Shown here: positions 6,578 to 10,188 of the stretch, one piece after another
How the letters are laid out: every line of letters begins with the position of its first letter
Numbering within the stretch: the stretch's first letter is position 1
Assembly: GCA_903911165.1 (NCBI GenBank)
Contig: CAIWCQ010000208.1
Coordinates: forward strand, 1 to 10,188
Direction of reading: 5' to 3'
Length of the DNA stretch: 10,188 nt
Origin: an uncultured Actinomycetes bacterium
GTDB lineage: Bacteria; Actinomycetota; Actinomycetes; Mycobacteriales; Mycobacteriaceae
Position numbers and translations under genes: made by a program
The notes under the pieces: model-generated
Databases searched by the model: none
What the model was told of the DNA's origin: nothing
What the model saw: only the letters and a program-made list of their open reading frames with translations

Positions 6578-8460
6578 CGCCCACGCCGCCGTCGACGCCC
6601 CCGCCGTCGATGCCCCCGCCATCGATGCCCCCACGGCGGACGCCGCCGTCGATGGTGTGGCGCGGTCGCTTCGAGGAACAGAACTCTGACCTTCCGATCG
6701 ACGAGGCGCTGCCGCGCCGGCGCGAGGCTCGTCAACTTCTCGCGGAGTTGCTGCGTCCCTACTCCGCCGCGATCGGATTGCTCGCGGTGGTGGTGATTGT
6801 CGAAAACGTTGCCCGACTATCGGTTCCGTTGCTGGTGCAGCGCGGAATCGACCGCGCAGTACCGCCGCTGATGGTTGGCGGGCCAGCGACCGAGTTGATC
6901 ATGGTGGTGGCGGCGCTGTGCGCGCTGGCAATGGTTCAGGGCGCCAGCCGGATGTTCTTCCTGCGGACCTCGGGCCGGATCGGCCAGCGGGTGCTGCTGG
7001 AACTTCGGCGCCGGCTGTTCCGGCACTTCCAGTCCCTTGACGTCGCGTTCCATGACCGCTACACCTCCGGCCGTGTGGTGAGTCGTTCGACCAATGACAT
7101 CGAGGCGATCCAGGAGATGCTGGAGACCGGCCTCGACAGTCTGGTGACTGCGGTGCTGACATTGATCGGTACGGCAATCCTGTTGGTGGTGCTGGACTTT
7201 CGGCTTGGCCTGATGTGCCTGGCGGTGTTTCCGGTACTGGTTGCGCTGGTGTGGTGGTTTTCCACCGAGTCGGCGAAGACCTACCGCACGGTACGGGAGC
7301 GCGCGGCACTGCTGATCGTCCAGTTCGTCGAGACGATGACCGGGATCAAGGCGGTGCAGGCTTATCGGCGGGAGCCGCGCAATCAGGAGATCTTCGAAGA
7401 GGTCTCCGACGGCTACCGGGAGGTCAATGAGCGCACCTTCCGATTGCTGGCCATTTTCATGCCGGCGGTCAAACTTGTCGGCAATCTGGCCACCGGAGCA
7501 GTGCTGCTCTACGGGGGCTATCGGGTGTTGCACGGCCAGATGACGGTCGGCACCTTGGCGGCGTTCCTGCTCTACCTGCGCATGTTCTTCGAACCTATGC
7601 AGGAGATTTCGCAGTTCTTTAACTCCTTTCAGTCCGCGTCCTCGGCGTTGGAGAAGATGGCCGGCGTGCTCGCTGTCGAACCGCGGATCGCCGATCCGGC
7701 TGAGCCGGTTCGAGTGGATTCGGTGCGCGGCGAAATCGCCCTGCAGAACGTGTGTTTCGGGTACCTCCCCGACCATCCGGTGCTTTCCGGGATGACACTG
7801 GCGGTGCCGGCCGGTCAGACCATCGCGCTGGTCGGCACGACTGGAGCGGGCAAGACCACCGTCGCCAAGCTGATTGCCCGCTTCTACGATCCGGACAGCG
7901 GGTCGGTCACCCTCGATGGCATCGACCTGCGGAGTTTCGACCAGGTCGACCTGCGCCGCCATGTCGTCATGGTGACTCAGGAGAATTTTCTGTTCTCCGG
8001 AACCGTCGCCGACAACATCCGCTTCGGCCGGCCGGACGCCACCGATGCAGAGGTTGCCGCGGCGGCGGCCGCGGTGGGCGCGCAGGATTTCATCGACGCA
8101 CTGCCCGACGGTTATGACACCGACGTCGCCAAGCGGGGTGGCCGGCTCAGCGCCGGTCAGCGCCAGTTGGTGGCGTTCGCCAGGGCGTTCCTCGCCGACC
8201 CGGATGTGCTGATCCTCGATGAGGCGACGTCCTCGCTCGATATCCCCAGCGAACGTCTGGTGCAGCGGGCGCTGCGGACTGTGCTGGCGCAGCGCACCGC
8301 TTTGATCATCGCCCATCGGCTGTCCACGGTTGCGATCGCCGACCGGGTGCTGGTGCTCGAACACGGTCGCATCGTCGAGGACGGCCGCCCGGGTGATCTG
8401 ATCGGCGCCGATGGCCGCTACGCGGCCCTGCACCGGGCCTGGATCGACTCGCTGGCTTGA
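6574..8460 (+). CDS. ABC exporter half-transporter with the catalytic ATPase site (subunit 2)
   Basis: This is the partner of the preceding half-transporter, 628 residues from ATG 6574, which overlaps the previous stop as ATGA and implies translational coupling. Six membrane helices are probable (about 64-83, 105-125, 190-207, 209-230, 292-314, 322-345). The ATPase domain has Walker A GTTGAGKT (421-428), Q-loop Gln469, Walker B VLILDE (545-550) with catalytic Glu550, and H-loop His581. The signature is LSAGQ (525-529) in place of LSGGQ. In the heterodimer, this signature would face subunit 1's Walker motifs (degenerate site), while subunit 1's LSGGQ would face this intact Walker B (active site). 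The first ~27 residues are Pro/Ser/Met-rich, made by a 15-bp tandem repeat; ATG 6652 (MVWRGRF) is a serious alternative start where conserved-looking sequence begins. Confidence 0.92.
   Translation: MTPTPPSTPPPSMPPPSMPPRRTPPSMVWRGRFEEQNSDLPIDEALPRRREARQLLAELLRPYSAAIGLLAVVVIVENVARLSVPLLVQRGIDRAVPPLMVGGPATELIMVVAALCALAMVQGASRMFFLRTSGRIGQRVLLELRRRLFRHFQSLDVAFHDRYTSGRVVSRSTNDIEAIQEMLETGLDSLVTAVLTLIGTAILLVVLDFRLGLMCLAVFPVLVALVWWFSTESAKTYRTVRERAALLIVQFVETMTGIKAVQAYRREPRNQEIFEEVSDGYREVNERTFRLLAIFMPAVKLVGNLATGAVLLYGGYRVLHGQMTVGTLAAFLLYLRMFFEPMQEISQFFNSFQSASSALEKMAGVLAVEPRIADPAEPVRVDSVRGEIALQNVCFGYLPDHPVLSGMTLAVPAGQTIALVGTTGAGKTTVAKLIARFYDPDSGSVTLDGIDLRSFDQVDLRRHVVMVTQENFLFSGTVADNIRFGRPDATDAEVAAAAAAVGAQDFIDALPDGYDTDVAKRGGRLSAGQRQLVAFARAFLADPDVLILDEATSSLDIPSERLVQRALRTVLAQRTALIIAHRLSTVAIADRVLVLEHGRIVEDGRPGDLIGADGRYAALHRAWIDSLA
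6586..6630 (+). repeat. Three 15-bp tandem repeats at the 5' end of ABC subunit 2
   Basis: Three consecutive units of the form CCGCCGTCGAYGCCC (6586-6600, 6601-6615, 6616-6630) differ at one position each; degenerate pieces continue to about 6655. In the frame of the ABC gene they encode repeats of the PPPSM type, and in another frame VDAPA repeats. The period keeps frame, so copy number changes would be tolerated. Confidence 0.85.
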
Positions 8461-8484
8461 TTCCAGCGGTGGGCGGTCGGCCAG

Positions 8485-8500
8485 TAGGCTGCGACCCATG
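8485..8500 (+). promoter_or_regulatory. Candidate leaderless promoter (-10) of echA6
   Basis: TAGGCT at 8485-8490 fits TANNNT and ends seven bases before ATG 8498. No Shine-Dalgarno sequence is present. The 37-base gap after the ABC operon is therefore probably a fresh promoter rather than readthrough only. No -35 at normal spacing is evident. Confidence 0.5.
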
Positions 8501-9229
8501 ATCGGTGTCGAACGTGTCGGTGATGTCGTCACCATCGAGCTCCAGCGCCCGCAACGGCGCAACGCGTTGAATTCCGAGCTTGTCGACACGCTGCGGGAAG
8601 CGGTGGCGAAGGCGGCCGCCGACGACGTCCGGGTGATCGTGTTGACCGGGGCCGGCACCGTGTTCTGCGCGGGAGCTGACCTTTCCGGCGATGTGTTCGC
8701 CGCGGACTTTCCCGAAAAAGCGATCGCCTTGAACTTCGCAATAGATGCCGCCCCGATGCCGGTGATCGGCGCCATCAATGGCCCGGCGATCGGCGCCGGC
8801 GTACAACTGGCGATGGTGTGCGATCTTCGAGTGGTGGCACCCGCGGCCTATTTCCAATTCCCGATCGCTAAATACGGCCTGGCGCTGGACAACTGGAGCA
8901 TTCGCCGGTTGGCTTCTCTGGCCGGTCACGGCCGGGCCAGAGCGATGCTGTTGACCGCCGAGAAACTCGATGCCCAGACTGCCCTGCAGACCGGGATGGC
9001 CAACCGGATCGGGTCGCTGGCGGATGCCCAAGCATGGGCCACCGAAATCGCGGCGCTGGCCCCGCTGTCGCTGCGGCACTCAAAGCGGGTCCTCAACGAC
9101 GATGGTGCCTACCAGGAACAGGTCGGCGTGCATAAAGAACTCTTCGATCAGGCGTGGGCCAGCAATGACGTGATCGAGGCTCAGGTGGCGCGCATCGAGA
9201 AGCGCTCGCCGCTGTTCGGGGGGGCTTGA
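8498..9229 (+). CDS. echA6: Crotonase-fold acyl-CoA-binding protein EchA6
   Basis: The 243-residue protein equals M. tuberculosis EchA6 (Rv0905) in length and matches it throughout. It has the crotonase fold: RPQRRNALN (17-25), the CoA/oxyanion segment FCAGADLSG (56-64), and INGPAIGAG (93-101). Both glutamates that catalyse hydration in true enoyl-CoA hydratases are replaced, by Gln103 (GVQLAM) and Ile123 (QFPIAKYG), as in EchA6. EchA6 is known to bind long-chain acyl-CoA without hydrating it and to hand it to FAS-II for mycolic acid synthesis, and it is the target of the THPP inhibitors. The DNWSIRRL stretch, with Trp133 in the acyl-CoA pocket, is present. ATG 8498 matches the EchA6 N-terminus and the -10 spacing; an in-frame upstream start at 8411 would lie inside the ABC gene. 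A run of seven G precedes the stop codon. Confidence 0.95.
   Translation: MIGVERVGDVVTIELQRPQRRNALNSELVDTLREAVAKAAADDVRVIVLTGAGTVFCAGADLSGDVFAADFPEKAIALNFAIDAAPMPVIGAINGPAIGAGVQLAMVCDLRVVAPAAYFQFPIAKYGLALDNWSIRRLASLAGHGRARAMLLTAEKLDAQTALQTGMANRIGSLADAQAWATEIAALAPLSLRHSKRVLNDDGAYQEQVGVHKELFDQAWASNDVIEAQVARIEKRSPLFGGA
9218..9224 (+). other. G7 homopolymer at the echA6 stop
   Basis: Seven consecutive G residues end two bases before TGA 9227-9229. A -1 slip (or one added G) here leads straight into the frame of the following gene, which is open from this point; loss of one G reads a third frame. It is either a slippage site or a simple homopolymer. Confidence 0.6.
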
Positions 9230-9234
9230 GCACC

Positions 9235-10188
9235 GTGCCCGGGCTGGAAGACGTGGCGGCACTGCTGCCGCACGGTAAGACCGCACTGCGGCTGGCCGCC
9301 GGCACCGCCTCGCTGGCGGCGGGCGGATGGATGCTGCGCGCCATGAGGGAGGCGCCCACGGCACTGGGCGCCGACGCCGGTGCCATTCACGCGGTAGCCG
9401 AAGGCTCGCCCAACTACCGGGGCGGCGTGTTCCGCAACCTCGACCTCGATGCCGCCTCCGCCCTGCGACTCGACGTCGAAGAGAACCGCCAACTGCTCTA
9501 CGACATGATCGGCGGTAGCTCGGCCAGCCCGCCGCGCAATGCGATCCCGTTGGCCGAGCCACCCCGGCGCCGACGCGCCAGCCCACTGTCCGCCACCTGG
9601 TTCGGGCATGCCTCCGCGCTGCTGGAGATCGACGGCTTCCGGCTGCTGACCGACCCGGTGTGGAGTCGGCGTTGCTCGCCGTCGAAGGCCCTGGGGCCGC
9701 AGCGACTGCATCCCCCGCCGCTGCCGCTGGAGGCGCTGCCCGCGCTGGACGCCGTGTTGATCAGCCACGACCACTACGACCACCTCGACATGGACACCGT
9801 GCGGGCACTGGCCCGCAGCCAGCGGTGCCCGTTCATCACCCCGCTGGGTGTTGGCGCACACCTGCGGCACTGGGGGATACCGGCGGCGCGCGTCATCGAA
9901 CTGGACTGGAATACCGAAGTCCGGATCGGCGAGCTGACGCTGGTCTGCACTCCGGCTCGGCATCATTCCGGGCGTTTCATGGCCCGCAACAACACACTGT
10001 GGGCGTCCTTCGCCGTGATCGGGCCCACGCATCGCGCGTTCTTCGGCGGCGATACCGGATACACCCGCAGCTTTGGCGACATCGGCAGCCAGCACGGCCC
10101 GTTCGATCTCACCCTGCTCCCGATCGGCGCCTACAACAAAGCCTGGCCCGACATCCACATGAATCCGGAGGAGGCCGTTGCGGCCCAC
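9235..10188 (+). CDS. Metallo-beta-lactamase-fold hydrolase, Rv0906/NAPE-PLD type (3' end outside window)
   Basis: The frame is open from 9235 to the window edge (318 residues). It is the syntenic counterpart of Rv0906, which follows echA6 in M. tuberculosis. Metal ligands of the MBL fold are in order: HDHYDH (178-183, the HxHxDH motif), His243 in PARHHSGR, Asp273 in GGDTGY; the last histidine lies beyond the window. TWFGHASALLEIDG and LTDPVWS, then PIGAYNKAWPDIHMNPEEAV, are typical of the NAPE-phospholipase D-like branch, so a phosphodiester or lipid hydrolase is likely; the substrate is unknown. A hydrophobic stretch (residues 20-34) may be a membrane anchor or signal. The start is uncertain: GTG 9235, GTG 9253 (a GGAAG lies close upstream) and TTG 9226, which overlaps the echA6 stop, are all in frame. 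It probably shares a transcript with echA6. Confidence 0.9.
   Translation, partial: MPGLEDVAALLPHGKTALRLAAGTASLAAGGWMLRAMREAPTALGADAGAIHAVAEGSPNYRGGVFRNLDLDAASALRLDVEENRQLLYDMIGGSSASPPRNAIPLAEPPRRRRASPLSATWFGHASALLEIDGFRLLTDPVWSRRCSPSKALGPQRLHPPPLPLEALPALDAVLISHDHYDHLDMDTVRALARSQRCPFITPLGVGAHLRHWGIPAARVIELDWNTEVRIGELTLVCTPARHHSGRFMARNNTLWASFAVIGPTHRAFFGGDTGYTRSFGDIGSQHGPFDLTLLPIGAYNKAWPDIHMNPEEAVAAH

Noticed and set aside
8411..8497. Upstream extension of echA6 from ATG 8411 (adds 29 residues)
   Set aside because: It would overlap the end of the ABC gene, is absent from EchA6 proteins, and lies upstream of the -10 element and the matching MIG start.
6817..8778. A 653-codon open frame on the minus strand across the second ABC gene and echA6
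   Set aside because: It is the GC-driven antisense shadow of well-supported genes. Its translation is rich in Arg, Gln, His and Pro with no recognisable domain.
9181..10188. A 335-codon minus-strand open frame at the right edge
   Set aside because: The plus strand encodes a clear metallo-beta-lactamase-fold protein with its metal ligands in order; the antisense frame shows low-complexity Arg/Gly/Gln sequence.
1..10188. Mobile element, phage, toxin-antitoxin or defence system
   Set aside because: No transposase, integrase, terminal repeats, tRNA attachment site or defence domains were seen; base composition and gene content look like core chromosome throughout.

Overview
The window is chromosomal DNA of a mycobacterium, most likely a non-tuberculous species. 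The evidence is the high-GC codon use, frequent GTG starts, start codons placed 6-7 bases behind TANNNT hexamers, and protein content. Citrate synthase GltA2, PrrA, EchA6 and the Rv0906-type hydrolase all read as close mycobacterial orthologues. All family and synteny statements come from memory of those families; no search was run.

Layout, left to right. (1) 1-518: 3' end of an FprB-type ferredoxin/adrenodoxin-NADP reductase. (2) 569-1252: pdxH, pyridoxamine 5'-phosphate oxidase. (3) 1253-1340: four imperfect tandem copies of a ~22-bp unit, leading into the promoter of a TetR-family regulator (1357-2028). (4) 2122-3435: gltA2, with a good ribosome binding site. (5) 3468-3830: a small cytosolic FKBP-type prolyl isomerase. 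(6) 3832-4533, minus strand: response regulator prrA, tail to tail with the FKBP gene. Its usual partner kinase gene prrB is not beside it. (7) 4619-6577 and 6574-8460: two half-ABC exporters in an ATGA-overlapping operon, divergent from prrA, with complementary active-site degeneration typical of heterodimeric exporters. (8) 8498-9229: echA6, a crotonase-fold acyl-CoA carrier protein without the catalytic glutamates. (9) 9235 to the window edge: an Rv0906-like metallo-beta-lactamase-fold (NAPE-PLD-type) hydrolase.

Most of this is core metabolism and envelope or lipid function: redox and PLP cofactors, TCA entry, protein folding, mycolate precursor handling and an exporter. It is not a mobile or defence island; I saw no tRNA, IS element, phage gene or CRISPR array. 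No intergenic stretch exceeds about 105 bases. Genes are mostly individually promoted. pdxH, tetR, FKBP and echA6 each have a TANNNT hexamer ending 6-7 bases before the start codon, the signature of leaderless mycobacterial transcripts. The points most worth a second look are the PrrA gene without PrrB, the helically phased repeats before the tetR gene, the asymmetric ABC pair beside prrA and echA6, and a G7 tract at the echA6 stop that could fuse it to the next gene by -1 slippage.
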